The notes beneath the pieces were generated by a model that saw only the letters and a list, made by a program, of their open reading frames with translations, had not been told where the DNA came from and made no database searches. Made by a program: the position numbers and the translations under genes. Positions 36,262 to 44,583 of a stretch of DNA of 64,000 nucleotides are shown one piece after another; the stretch's first letter is position 1, and the number at the start of each line of letters is the position of its first letter. Source of the stretch: Sphingobium sp. Z007 (lineage in GTDB: Bacteria > Pseudomonadota > Alphaproteobacteria > Sphingomonadales > Sphingomonadaceae). Location of the stretch: positions 2,666,001 through 2,730,000 of the forward strand of contig NZ_FBXK01000005.1 of assembly GCF_900013425.1 (NCBI RefSeq), given 5' to 3'.

Positions 36262-36435
36262 TTACGCCAGATAGCGCAAGGTAGCGGTGCTGTGCTGCGT
36301 CGCGAGGATCGGCGCTTCGCTGGCGCGGGCCGGGCCGACCGCCGAAAGGATCATGGTCGATCCGAACAGCAGGGCGGCAATGGCGGCCGACAGCAGCTGG
36401 CTGATGTCACGAACGCTGTTGCTATGGTTGGTCAT
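36262..36435 (-). CDS. Small exported protein heading the psp operon (57 residues)
   Basis: A short frame read directly from the sequence: ATG at 36435 with GGGAG about nine bases before it and TAA at 36262-36264. The product starts MTNHSNSVRDISQLL, has a hydrophobic stretch SAAIAALLFGSTMILSAVGPA with a possible signal-peptidase site near ARA-SEA, and ends HSTATLRYLA. It lies between the sigma-54 promoter and pspA, so it would be the first gene induced with the Psp response. The family is unknown. Confidence 0.68.
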   Translation of the reverse strand: MTNHSNSVRDISQLLSAAIAALLFGSTMILSAVGPARASEAPILATQHSTATLRYLA

Positions 36436-36498
36436 CGTCTTACTCCCTGAACCTTGGCCTTCATAGGTTCCGCGATTGTTGCGGATTACCCTGAGCTT

Positions 36499-36514
36499 TG
36501 CAGAGGCCGTGCCA
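36499..36514 (-). promoter_or_regulatory. Sigma-54 promoter of the psp operon
   Basis: Reading the minus strand, TGGCACGGCCTCTGCA matches the -24/-12 consensus TGGCAC-N5-TTGCA with the required 10 bases between GG and GC. It lies about 65 bases upstream of the first psp gene, and the sigma-54 activator gene pspF is divergent on the other side. Confidence 0.85.
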
Positions 36515-36617
36515 GTTTTGAAAAGTGCCCGATTTCTCGGGATTTTCGGGTCATTGCGGTGTGCCGTGCCAATATCTCACTTGCCAAGGAGTGGGAAATT
36601 TCACCATAAGTTGGCAT

Positions 36618-37640
36618 ATGGAGAAAAATACGCAGTTTATCGGCCAGTCGTCGGTCTTTCTGGACGCGGTGGAGCAGGCGGGGCGCGCGGCGGAGCTGAA
36701 TCGGCCGGTGCTGGTGATCGGCGAACGCGGCACCGGCAAGGAGCTGATCGCCGAGCGGCTGCACCACCTGTCGCCACGCTGGGGCGAGCCGCTGATCACG
36801 ATGAATTGCGCGGCGCTGCCCGAAACGCTGATCGAGGCGGAATTGTTCGGCCATGAACAGGGCGCCTTCACCGGCGCGACCAAGGCGCGGCCGGGCCGGT
36901 TCGAGGATGCGGACGGCGGCACGCTGTTCCTGGACGAGTTGGGCACGCTGTCAATGGCTGCGCAGGAGCGGTTGTTGCGCGTGGTCGAATATGGCGAGGT
37001 GACGCGGATCGGCGCGTCGAAGCCGCAGCGGGTGGACGTGCGGATCGTCGCGGCGACCAACGAGGATCTGCCCGCCGCCGCCGACGCCGGACGCTTCCGC
37101 CCGGACCTGCTCGACCGGTTGAGTTTCGAGGTCATCACCCTGCCCCCGCTGCGTGCACGCGAAGGCGACATTACGGTGCTGGCCGATCATTTCGGCCGGC
37201 GGATGGCGGCCGAGCGCGACTGGCCGCAATGGCCCGGATTCACCGCCGCCTGCGCCGCGGAACTGGAAGGCTATGGCTGGCCGGGCAATGTGCGCGAGTT
37301 GCGCAACGTGGTGGAGCGCGCGGTCTATCGCTGGGACGAGCCGGGGCGGCCGATCAGCCGCATCACCTTCGACCCGTTCGCTTCGCCCTGGAAGCCCAAG
37401 TCGATGATGAAGCCGACTGAGGCAGCGCCATGCGACGCCACCGCCGCGCCATCAACGCCCGGCATGACCTATGAGGAGATCAGCGACTTGCGTGCGGCGG
37501 TGGACGGGCATGAGGCGGCGATCATCCGCGCGGCGCTGGACCGGTTCCGCTACAACCAGCGGGCGACCGCCAAGGGGCTGGGCCTGACCTATGACCAATT
37601 GCGCCATTGCATGAAGAAACATGGGTTGAGCGCGGGGTAA
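36618..37640 (+). CDS. pspF: Psp operon transcriptional activator (sigma-54 enhancer-binding protein)
   Basis: 340 residues from ATG 36618; a longer open frame exists but conserved sequence begins at FIGQSSVFLDAVEQ. It is an AAA+ protein without an N-terminal receiver domain, as in PspF: Walker A GERGTGKE, the sigma-54 contact loop GAFTGA, Walker B GGTLFLDELGTL, GYGWPGNVRELRNVVERAVYR, and a C-terminal Fis-type helix-turn-helix (NQRATAKGLGLTYDQLRHCMKKH). It activates the divergent promoter at 36499-36514. PspA is the expected inhibitor. Confidence 0.95.
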   Translation: MEKNTQFIGQSSVFLDAVEQAGRAAELNRPVLVIGERGTGKELIAERLHHLSPRWGEPLITMNCAALPETLIEAELFGHEQGAFTGATKARPGRFEDADGGTLFLDELGTLSMAAQERLLRVVEYGEVTRIGASKPQRVDVRIVAATNEDLPAAADAGRFRPDLLDRLSFEVITLPPLRAREGDITVLADHFGRRMAAERDWPQWPGFTAACAAELEGYGWPGNVRELRNVVERAVYRWDEPGRPISRITFDPFASPWKPKSMMKPTEAAPCDATAAPSTPGMTYEEISDLRAAVDGHEAAIIRAALDRFRYNQRATAKGLGLTYDQLRHCMKKHGLSAG

Positions 37641-37657
37641 CATCACCATTAGTCCTC

Positions 37658-37752
37658 CGTTCGGCCCTTCGGACAAGCTCAGGAGAGCCTGTCGAAGCCC
37701 TTCTCTTCTTCGCAGGAAGAAAGGCCCTTCGACAAGGCTCAGGGCGAACGGG
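37658..37752. repeat. Dispersed hairpin repeat, copy 4
   Basis: CCGTTCGGCCCTTCGGACAA at the left and a right arm with CCTTCGACAAGGCTCAG and GGCGAACGG (ending 37752) form a long imperfect stem with inner GAAGCCCTTCT/AGAAAGGCC pairing. It lies between the convergent pspF and acyl-CoA dehydrogenase genes. Confidence 0.75.
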
Positions 37753-37785
37753 TGGAAGGATTTTACACCCACCCCACCCAATAGC

Positions 37786-38664
37786 TCAGCGCGTCGGCAC
37801 CGGTTCCGCGCCGCTATAGTCGTAGAAGCCCTTGCCGGTCTTGCGGCCATACCAGCCCGCTTCGACATATTTGACCAGCAAAGGCGCCGGGCGATATTTG
37901 GGATCGCCGGTGGTGCTGAGGAAGACGTTGAGGATTTCGAGCGCGGTGTCCAAGCCGACGAAATCGAGCAAGGTGAGCGGTCCCATCGGATGGTTGAGGC
38001 CCAGTTTGCAGCCCTGATCGATATCGGTGACGCTGCCGACGCCCTCGCCCAGCACGAAGACCGCTTCATTCAGCATCGGCAGCAGGATGCGGTTCACGAC
38101 AAAGCCGGGCGCATCGAAGGCATGGACGGTGGTCTTGCCAATGCGCGAGGCGAACCCCTCCACCGCGGCGACGGTTTCGGGCGTGGTGGCGAGGCCGCGA
38201 ATGACCTCCACCAGCACCATCACCGGCACGGGATTGAAGAAATGGACGCCCACGAAACGCCCCGCGTCGGGGGCGGCCTGCGCCAGACGGGTGATGGGGA
38301 TGGAGGATGTGTTGGTCGCCAGGATCGCGTCTGCGGCCAGTATCTTCCCGACATTGGCGAAGATGGCGCGCTTCACCTCCTCGCGCTCGGTCGCGGCCTC
38401 GATCACCAGTTGCGCGTCGGCCAGCGGGGCGATGTCGCCGACAGGCGTGATCCGGGCAAGCGCGGAGTCAGCGTCGGCCTGTGTGATCTTTTCCTTGTCC
38501 ACCGCCTTAGCAAGCAGCTTGGCGATGCCCGCCAGCCCCTTTTCCGCGCGGGGCAGATCGATGTCCGACAATATGACGCTATAGCCCGCCTGCGCCGCGA
38601 CCTGGGCGATGCCCGCGCCCATCTGCCCTGCGCCGATGACGCCGACCGTGCGAATATCCGTCAT
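37786..38664 (-). CDS. hbd: 3-hydroxybutyryl-CoA dehydrogenase
   Basis: NAD(P)-dependent oxidation or reduction of short 3-hydroxyacyl-CoA, in fatty-acid or polyhydroxybutyrate metabolism. It has 292 residues from ATG 38664 (GGGAG upstream). Motifs: [18 protein letters not shown] at residues 6-23, [11 protein letters not shown], the catalytic-region [29 protein letters not shown] and the C-terminal [21 protein letters not shown]. It is monocistronic, with a hairpin repeat beyond its stop and divergent from ybgC. Confidence 0.93.
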   Translation of the reverse strand: MTDIRTVGVIGAGQMGAGIAQVAAQAGYSVILSDIDLPRAEKGLAGIAKLLAKAVDKEKITQADADSALARITPVGDIAPLADAQLVIEAATEREEVKRAIFANVGKILAADAILATNTSSIPITRLAQAAPDAGRFVGVHFFNPVPVMVLVEVIRGLATTPETVAAVEGFASRIGKTTVHAFDAPGFVVNRILLPMLNEAVFVLGEGVGSVTDIDQGCKLGLNHPMGPLTLLDFVGLDTALEILNVFLSTTGDPKYRPAPLLVKYVEAGWYGRKTGKGFYDYSGAEPVPTR

Positions 38665-38840
38665 GCCTTGCTCTCCCTCATGAATCATCGCCTCTCCCTT
38701 AGCGGCGCAGGCGTCCGGCGGCCAGTATCGCGCGCCTATGCAATCAGACAGGCTGGATCGCATCGTGGCGACGACCGATTGCGGGCGCCCCGGCCATTTC
38801 CGGCTTTGCGTGGGCGCTGCGCCATGGTTAAAAGCGCGCC

Positions 38841-39311
38841 ATGTCCGTATCAGACCTGATGCCCGCGCCGGCGACCGGACGCTTCCTCGCCGCCGTGCAT
38901 CATTTCCCGCTGCGCGTCTATTTTGAGGATACCGACCTGTCGGGGCTGGTCTATCACGCCAATTATCTGCGCTATATGGAGCGCGCCCGGTCCGACATGC
39001 TGCGCATCGCCGGGATCGACCAGCGTGCCAACCATGAAGGGGGTGCGGGCGTCTATGCTGTCACCGACCTGCACATCCGCTATCGCCGTCCCGCCCGGCT
39101 GGACGACGACCTGATGGTGGTGAGCCGTGTCGTCGCCGTGCGGGCCGCAAGCTGCGCCATTCATCAGCGGGTCATGCGCGGGCAAGACGAGTTGACCGAC
39201 GCTACCATTACGGTCGCCTGGCTGACGCCGCAGGGTCGCCCGCAGCGGCAACCCAAAGCCTGGACCGATATTTTCACCCGCCTTTGCCAAGGGGAAGACC
39301 TTCACCCATGA
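38841..39311 (+). CDS. ybgC: Acyl-CoA thioester hydrolase of the Tol-Pal operon
   Basis: A 156-residue hotdog-fold thioesterase with the YbgC signature [30 protein letters not shown], whose Asp is catalytic. YbgC interacts with phospholipid-synthesis enzymes in E. coli and is nearly always first in tol-pal operons, as here. Its stop overlaps the tolQ start (ATGA). Confidence 0.93.
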   Translation: MSVSDLMPAPATGRFLAAVHHFPLRVYFEDTDLSGLVYHANYLRYMERARSDMLRIAGIDQRANHEGGAGVYAVTDLHIRYRRPARLDDDLMVVSRVVAVRAASCAIHQRVMRGQDELTDATITVAWLTPQGRPQRQPKAWTDIFTRLCQGEDLHP

Positions 39312-40012
39312 CGCTTAACCTGCCTGCCGGCGCCATCACCGACGCCGCGACCATATCCCCGCTGGCCCTGTTCCTGCAGGCCGACATCGTCGTGAAGGGC
39401 GTAATGCTGGGCCTTCTGCTGGCCAGCATCTGGACCTGGGCGATCATCATCAGCTTCAGCGTCAGCCTGCGCAAGGCGAGCAAGGAAAGCCGCAAGTTCG
39501 AGGCCGATTTCTGGAAGGCGGAGGATATCGACCGCTTTTACGAAGCGCGGGGCAAGGCGGAGTTCCCCGCGGCCAAGGTGATGGCGGCGGGCGTCACCGA
39601 ATGGCGGCGATCGACCGCACAAAAGGTGATCGACCGCGACGGCACGCGCGACCGGCTGGGCACGTCGATGTCGAGCGTCATCGCGTCCGAGATTGATCGC
39701 CTGTCCGATCGGCTCAATATATTGGCGACGGTGGCGTCGGCCGCGCCCTTCATCGGGCTGTTCGGGACCGTCTGGGGCATCATGCGCGCCTTCACCAGCA
39801 TCGCGGCCGAGCAGAACAGTTCCCTTGCGGTGGTCGCACCGGGCATTGCCGAGGCGCTGTTCGCCACGGCCATCGGCCTGTTCGCGGCGATCCCGGCGCT
39901 GATCGCCTACAACCGGTTCAGCCACGGCATCAACCGGCTGGAAGCGGGGCTGACGCGCTTTGCCGACAGCTTCTATTCGACGCTGAGCCGTGAGTTGGAG
40001 TCCCAGCGATGA
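39308..40012 (+). CDS. tolQ: Tol-Pal system proton-channel protein TolQ
   Basis: 234 residues. ATG 39308 overlaps the ybgC stop, with GGGGAAG upstream. Three membrane segments, the first at about 22-45 and the pair ATVASAAPFIGLFGTVWGIMRAF and ATAIGLFAAIPALIAYNRF, form the TolQ/ExbB-type motor. It energises outer-membrane constriction together with TolR and TolA. The stop lies at the start of a duplicated hairpin segment (see 40007-40073). Confidence 0.95.
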   Translation: MTLNLPAGAITDAATISPLALFLQADIVVKGVMLGLLLASIWTWAIIISFSVSLRKASKESRKFEADFWKAEDIDRFYEARGKAEFPAAKVMAAGVTEWRRSTAQKVIDRDGTRDRLGTSMSSVIASEIDRLSDRLNILATVASAAPFIGLFGTVWGIMRAFTSIAAEQNSSLAVVAPGIAEALFATAIGLFAAIPALIAYNRFSHGINRLEAGLTRFADSFYSTLSRELESQR

Positions 40013-40073
40013 TCTCGAGCATCGCTGCAACCAGAGACGCGATGATCTTGGGCATCGCTGTAAATGAGGGACG
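40007..40073 (+). repeat. Tandem 33/34-base repeat, each with a small hairpin, in the tolQ-tolR gap
   Basis: Two adjacent copies begin CGATGATCT and contain GAGCATCGCTG or GGGCATCGCTG; each copy has AGCGATG/CATCGCT-type self-complementarity. The first copy overlaps the last bases of tolQ. Gaps within tol operons are usually short, so this 67-base interval is unusual. Confidence 0.7.
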
Positions 40074-40079
40074 CCGCTG

Positions 40080-40544
40080 ATGGCAATGTCCGGTCCTCCC
40101 TCCGCCCGGCGCGGGCGCGGGCGCGCGCCGATGGCCGACATCAATGTGACGCCGCTGGTCGACGTCATGCTGGTGCTGCTCATCATCTTCATGGTGACCG
40201 CGCCGCTGCTGGTGACCGGGGTGCCGGTAAACCTGCCCGAAACCCGCGCCAAGGGCCTGGATGCGGACGCGAAGCCGACGATCCTGTCGATCGACCGCGA
40301 CGGCGGCCTGTTCATTGACGACGCGCAAATCAGCGACGCGGACCTGCCCGATCGGCTGGCGGAAATCGCCGCCGCCAACGCAGGCCAGCCCGAACCACCG
40401 CAAATCTTCCTGCGCGCCGACACCGCGCTGGATTATGGCAGGGTAATGCGGGTGATGGGCGAGCTTAATCGCGCGGGCCTGAACAAGGTTTCGCTGGTCA
40501 GCACCGGGTCGGGTGACGGTTCGGCCAGCGACGGTTCAGAATAG
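40080..40544 (+). CDS. tolR: Tol-Pal system protein TolR
   Basis: 154 residues of the ExbD/TolR family: a cytoplasmic basic head, ADINVTPLVDVMLVLLIIFMVTAPLL with the proton-relay Asp in the membrane helix, then a periplasmic domain ending LNRAGLNKVSLVST. It works with TolQ. The ribosome site is GAGGGA, several bases upstream. The Ser/Gly/Asp tail (GSGDGSASDGSE) is presumably flexible. Confidence 0.94.
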   Translation: MAMSGPPSARRGRGRAPMADINVTPLVDVMLVLLIIFMVTAPLLVTGVPVNLPETRAKGLDADAKPTILSIDRDGGLFIDDAQISDADLPDRLAEIAAANAGQPEPPQIFLRADTALDYGRVMRVMGELNRAGLNKVSLVSTGSGDGSASDGSE

Positions 40545-40562
40545 GGACCATAGGTCAGCCAT

Positions 40563-41618
40563 ATGGAGCGCGCGGAAAAGATCGGCCTTGGCGTCGCGAC
40601 GGCGGGACATGTTCTGCTGTTCGGCTTGCTGTCCGCCGGATTCCTGGCCACCCCCAATCCGCTGAAGCTGAAGTCGCCGCCGATGGACGTGAGCCTGGTG
40701 GATGAGGTGGCGCTGCAATCGACCGCGCCGCAGGTGTCGACCCAGCCGCCCCCGCCCAGTGTTGCGCCGGAGGAAGGGCCGACGGAAGACGCCAAGCCCG
40801 CGCCGGAGCCTGCACCCGCCCCGGAGCCGACGCCTGCGCCGCCGCCACCCAAGGTCGAGCCGAAGCCCGTGCCCAAGCCGACGCCGCCAAAGCCGGTCGT
40901 GAAGGACGCCCCGGCCAAGCCCAAGCCCGTGCCGCCGAAGAAAGAGGTGGCCAAGGCGACACCCAAGCCGAAGCCGGCGCCGGAAAAGCCAGCGCCCAAG
41001 CCCGCGCCTGAAAAGCCAAAGGCTGCTGCGGCCGCGCCGTCGAAGAGCGACGCCAAGGCGAAGAGTGACGCCAAAGCGAAGGCCGATGCGAAGGCCAAGG
41101 CCGACGCCAAGGCGAAAAGTGACGCCAAGGCCAAGAGCGATGCTAAGGCCAAGGCCGATGCGGCGGCGCGTGCGTCCGGCGCCAGCAAGGCGGACAAGCC
41201 CAAGGGATCGTTGCTGGGCAAGGATTTTCTGAAAGGGATCGACACCAAGGACGACGCGCCGCGCAAAGCAGCGCCGCCACCGGCTGCCGCCATGGGGCCG
41301 CAGCAGAAGGCCGCGCTGGACACCGAAATCCGTCGCCAGCTGAAGCCGCACTGGCGCCCGCCTTCGGGCGCGGACGCGGATCAACTGGTGACGCTGCTGG
41401 AAGTGCGGCTGGACAAGAGCGGCGCCCTGGTCGGTGCGCCCGAAGTGATCGACCAGACCGGCGTCACCGCCAGCAACCGGCCGCAGGCGAAGCTGCATGC
41501 CGAACGCGCGATCCAGGCGGTGAAACTCGCCGCCCCCTTCCGCAATTTACCAACTGAATATTATGACCAATGGAAATGGCTCCGGCCACTCCGCTTTGAC
41601 GCGAGGCTGAACCGATGA
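40563..41618 (+). CDS. tolA: TolA-like cell-envelope protein
   Basis: 351 residues linking the TolQR motor to TolB and Pal. One N-terminal membrane helix (about 8-28), a proline/lysine-rich stretch (residues 58-160), six SDAKAK/ADAKAK hexapeptides (about 162-197), then a C-terminal TonB/TolA-like domain beginning near LDTEIRRQLKPHWRPP and ending PTEYYDQWKWLRPLRFDARL. Sequence of TolA is poorly conserved; position and layout support the call. Its stop overlaps tolB (ATGA). Confidence 0.88.
   Translation: MERAEKIGLGVATAGHVLLFGLLSAGFLATPNPLKLKSPPMDVSLVDEVALQSTAPQVSTQPPPPSVAPEEGPTEDAKPAPEPAPAPEPTPAPPPPKVEPKPVPKPTPPKPVVKDAPAKPKPVPPKKEVAKATPKPKPAPEKPAPKPAPEKPKAAAAAPSKSDAKAKSDAKAKADAKAKADAKAKSDAKAKSDAKAKADAAARASGASKADKPKGSLLGKDFLKGIDTKDDAPRKAAPPPAAAMGPQQKAALDTEIRRQLKPHWRPPSGADADQLVTLLEVRLDKSGALVGAPEVIDQTGVTASNRPQAKLHAERAIQAVKLAAPFRNLPTEYYDQWKWLRPLRFDARLNR
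41046..41153 (+). repeat. Six 18-base units in tolA coding for (S/A)DAKAK
   Basis: Six consecutive degenerate 18-base units encode SDAKAK twice, ADAKAK twice and SDAKAK twice. Codons vary among units, so the peptide period is under selection rather than recently copied DNA. The segment forms the helical spacer of TolA. Confidence 0.8.
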
Positions 41619-42949
41619 AGACCAAATTCCTACGCCGCATTTCTTTGGCGACCGTAGCGCTTGCCGCCATCCTGTCCGCGCCCGCCATGGCGCAATTGTC
41701 GGTCGATGTGACCGGCGAGGTCGACAGCAACGTCAAGGTCGCCGTGCCCACCCTACCCGCCCAGCAGGATGTGGCGACGCCCGCCGGCACCGCCAGCGAA
41801 TTGGGGCGCAAGATCGCCGAAGTGATCGCGTCCGATCTCAAAGGGTCCGGCCTGTTCGATCCGTCGGGGCCTGGCGGGATGCCGGCCGTCGCCTTCCCCG
41901 AAGTCACCAATCCGGTCTATGACAAATGGAACGCCTATCAGGCACTGGTCCACGGGTTCGTGCGCACGAGCGGGGGCGAGGCCGACATCACCGTGGGCTG
42001 CTACCTCTATGATGTGGCGCTCAAGCAGGAACTGACGCGGCAGGGCTATGTCGTCGCCCCGCGCGACTGGCGGCGGGCCGCGCATAAATGCGCCGACGCC
42101 ATCTATGCGCGCCTGTCGGGCGAAAGCCCCTTCTTCGACAGCCGCATCGCCTATATCGCGGAGAGCGGGCCCAAGGGTGCGCGGGTCAAGCGGCTGGCCA
42201 TCATGGATTCGGATGGAGCGAACCATCGCTTCATCACCAATGGCCAATCGATGGCGCTGACGCCGCGCTTTTCGCCCGATTACAAGTCGATCCTCTATGT
42301 CAGCTATCTGGGCAGCCGGGTGCGCCTCTATATCTACGACATCGGCGCCGGGCAGCAGAAGCTGGTGACTGAAAGCACCAACGCGACCTTCGCGCCGCGC
42401 TGGTCGCCCGATGGGCGCTCTATCCTCTTCTCGATGGCGGTGGCCGGCAATACCGACATCTACCGCGTGTCCGCCAATGGCGGGACGCCGGTACGGCTGA
42501 CCAATTCGCCGGGCATCGATGTGGGCGGCAGCTATTCGCCCGATGGCAGCCAGATCGTGTTCGAAAGCGACCGGTCGGGCGGGCAGCAAATCTATGTCAT
42601 GAACGCCGACGGCTCCAACCAGCGGCGGATCAGCCATGGCGGCGGCCGCTATGCGACGCCCGAATGGTCGCCGCGCGGCGACCTGATCGCCTTCACCAAG
42701 CTGTCGGGGGACTTCAAGGTCGCGGTGATGACGCCCAGTGGCGACAATGAGCGGATATTGACCAATGGCTGGCAGGACGAACAGCCGACCTGGTCGCCCA
42801 ACGGCCGCGTGCTCCAGTTTTTCCGCACGACGCCGGGCAAGCAGGGCAGCAGCCAGGTGTGGCAGGTCGACCTGACCGGGGTGAACGAACGGCGGATTCC
42901 CACTCCGCTGAGCGGGTCCGATCCAGCCTGGGGGCCGTTGCTGCCGTGA
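41615..42949 (+). CDS. tolB: Tol-Pal system beta-propeller protein TolB
   Basis: 444 residues. The signal peptide ends near APAMA-QLSV. An N-terminal alpha/beta domain (residues 35-160) is followed by a six-bladed propeller with TolB repeats such as TPRFSPDYKSILYVSY, APRWSPDGRSILFSM, GGSYSPDGSQIVFESDRSGGQQIYVMNADG and PTWSPNGRVLQFF. It is periplasmic, binding Pal and TolA. The start overlaps the tolA stop by 4 bases. Confidence 0.96.
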   Translation: MKTKFLRRISLATVALAAILSAPAMAQLSVDVTGEVDSNVKVAVPTLPAQQDVATPAGTASELGRKIAEVIASDLKGSGLFDPSGPGGMPAVAFPEVTNPVYDKWNAYQALVHGFVRTSGGEADITVGCYLYDVALKQELTRQGYVVAPRDWRRAAHKCADAIYARLSGESPFFDSRIAYIAESGPKGARVKRLAIMDSDGANHRFITNGQSMALTPRFSPDYKSILYVSYLGSRVRLYIYDIGAGQQKLVTESTNATFAPRWSPDGRSILFSMAVAGNTDIYRVSANGGTPVRLTNSPGIDVGGSYSPDGSQIVFESDRSGGQQIYVMNADGSNQRRISHGGGRYATPEWSPRGDLIAFTKLSGDFKVAVMTPSGDNERILTNGWQDEQPTWSPNGRVLQFFRTTPGKQGSSQVWQVDLTGVNERRIPTPLSGSDPAWGPLLP

Positions 42950-43057
42950 TCCCATGGTCAGGACGGGGGAACCTAGTCGTCTTGACAGCGTAACGAACAT
43001 CACGGACCCTGATGCCTGTCTTAGTCGGCGGCGTAGAATATATCGAAGGAGACCCCC

Positions 43058-43573
43058 ATGAAACTGTCCCGGACTCTGTTGATGGCGACTGCCATCATCG
43101 CGCTGGCCGCCTGTTCGAAGAAGCCGCCGGCGCAACTGCCGCCCGCCCCAGGCGGCACCGGTGGTACGACCGCACCCAGCGGACCGATCGGCGCTGGCGG
43201 CCCGGTCAAGGGCAGCCAGGAGGATTTCGTCGCGTCGGTATCGTCGGACCGCATCTTCTTCGGCCTCGACCAATATGATGTCGATGCGGAGGATCAGGCG
43301 ACGTTGCAGAGCCAGGCTGCCTGGCTGCAGCAGAACCCATCGGTGCGCGTTACGATAGAGGGCCATGCGGACGAACGCGGCACCCGCGACTATAATATTG
43401 CGCTGGGCGAACGCCGCGCCAATGCGGCGAAAAACTATCTCGCCTCGCTTGGGATCGCACCCGGCCGCATCACCACCGTCAGCTATGGCAAGGAACGGCC
43501 GGCGGCGCTGGGATCGGACGAGGCGAGCTGGGCGCAGAATCGCCGCGCGGTGACCGTGACTATCCAATATTGA
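43058..43573 (+). CDS. pal: Peptidoglycan-associated lipoprotein Pal
   Basis: 171 residues. Lipoprotein signal MKLSRTLLMATAIIALAAC with Cys at residue 19, then SKK and a Pro/Gly linker. The OmpA-like domain has DQYDVDAEDQATLQSQAAWL, the peptidoglycan-binding VTIEGHADERGTRDYNIALGERRANAAKNYL and the end RRAVTVTIQY. It is preceded by GAAGGAGA. It is separated from tolB by 108 bases, so it may have an extra promoter. It ends at a strong terminator. Confidence 0.97.
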   Translation: MKLSRTLLMATAIIALAACSKKPPAQLPPAPGGTGGTTAPSGPIGAGGPVKGSQEDFVASVSSDRIFFGLDQYDVDAEDQATLQSQAAWLQQNPSVRVTIEGHADERGTRDYNIALGERRANAAKNYLASLGIAPGRITTVSYGKERPAALGSDEASWAQNRRAVTVTIQY

Positions 43574-43595
43574 TCGACGCCACAGCGCGATGGTG

Positions 43596-43630
43596 AAAAG
43601 CCCGCCGGTCGATGCGACCGGCGGGCTTTT
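43596..43630 (+). terminator. Rho-independent terminator of the tol-pal operon
   Basis: A perfect 15-bp stem (43596-43610 with 43616-43630), loop GATGC, sequence AAAAGCCCGCCGGTC and its complement ending TTTT. It could work in both directions. Confidence 0.93.
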
Positions 43631-43680
43631 GTATGGCCGCACGAAAGCGGCTGACAAACGACCCAATTTGCCCGATATGC

Positions 43681-43695
43681 TTCCTCTATATGGAA
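43681..43695. promoter_or_regulatory. Candidate operator before the IclR gene
   Basis: TTCCTCTATATGGAA: TTCC and GGAA half-sites with 7 bases between TCC and GGA, as at 47653, 50678 and 63868. It lies 40-54 bases upstream of the IclR start. A CCCGATATG word flanks it on both sides (43671 and 43700). It is consistent with autoregulation. Confidence 0.5.
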
Positions 43696-43734
43696 CGCGC
43701 CCGATATGTGGGACGAGAGGATAGCAGGATCATC

Positions 43735-44511
43735 ATGCAGGACGGCGACGAAAAACAGGAAGCGGTGAAGGGCACGCAGACATTGATGCGCGCTCTCGAC
43801 ATCATGGACGAGGTGATCGACGGCCCGATCCGCGCCGCTGACCTCGCCCGCAAGCTGGGCATGAGCAAGACCACCGCGCACCGGCTGGTGCAGGCGCTCA
43901 AATCGCGCAACTATCTGGCGGTGACGCGCGACGGCTTCGCGCTCGGCCCCAAGCTGCTGCAGCTGGGCGTGCTGGCGACCGAGCAGATTGATTATGTGCG
44001 GCTCGCCCGTCCCTTCATGGAAATATTGTCGGAACGCACCGGATTCTGCGTCTTCGTGGGCAAGCGCGAGGGCGACTGGTCGCGCCATCTGGACCGGGTG
44101 ACCGGCACCCAGCGGCTGCGCGTCGCCACCGCGCCGGGCGACCGCCGCCCGATCGCGGAAACGGGCCTGGGCAAGGCGCTGCTGCTGGACGAGACCGAAG
44201 AGACATGGGCGCGGCTCTATGGCGAGGCGAAGGACGGCAAGGCGACGCCAGCGCAGATCAAGGCCTATGTCGCGGAGATGCGCGAGCATAAGGCGCGCGG
44301 CGAAGTGCTGCACGACAGCGAACTGGGCGATGGCGTGCGATCGATCGCGGTGCCGATCCGCGACGCGCGGGGGCAAATCTGCATCGCCATCTCGATCGCG
44401 AGCGCGGCCCATTATTTGACCGACGACCTGCGGCCGGGGCTGGCCGCGCAGGTGATGCGGTCGGCCGAACAGATCGGCGCGGCCGTGGGCTATAGCGGCC
44501 CGCGCCGATAG
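43735..44511 (+). CDS. IclR family transcriptional regulator
   Basis: 258 residues from ATG 43735 (AGGA upstream); an alternative ATG at 43690 would run through the candidate operator. An N-terminal winged helix-turn-helix (GTQTLMRALDIMDEVIDGPIRAADLARKLGMSKTTAHRLVQALK) is followed by an IclR effector domain (LRVATAPGDRRPIAETGLGKALL, RGEVLHDSELGDGVRSIAVPIRD, ICIAISIAS). It resembles KdgR-type regulators of sugar-acid catabolism. Given its place next to a TonB receptor and rhamnose genes, it is the likely regulator of the locus. The effector is not known; a rhamnonate-pathway intermediate is plausible. Confidence 0.9.
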   Translation: MQDGDEKQEAVKGTQTLMRALDIMDEVIDGPIRAADLARKLGMSKTTAHRLVQALKSRNYLAVTRDGFALGPKLLQLGVLATEQIDYVRLARPFMEILSERTGFCVFVGKREGDWSRHLDRVTGTQRLRVATAPGDRRPIAETGLGKALLLDETEETWARLYGEAKDGKATPAQIKAYVAEMREHKARGEVLHDSELGDGVRSIAVPIRDARGQICIAISIASAAHYLTDDLRPGLAAQVMRSAEQIGAAVGYSGPRR

Positions 44512-44529
44512 GATCGTCTCCCACACAAT

Positions 44530-44562
44530 AAGGGCGCGGTCACAGGGAGTGGCCGCGCCCTT
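44530..44562. terminator. Bidirectional terminator hairpin
   Basis: AAGGGCGCGGTC (44530-44541) pairs with GGCCGCGCCCTT (44551-44562), one G-T pair, 9-base loop. It lies between the convergent IclR and TonB-receptor genes. The U-run is weak on both sides. Confidence 0.65.
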
Positions 44563-44583
44563 GAGGTTGGGGAGAGAGGAATT

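Noticed and set aside
36565..36571. A second TGGCACG (minus strand) as another sigma-54 promoter
   Set aside because: Spacing to the next GC is 11 rather than 10 bases and the -12 element is poor.
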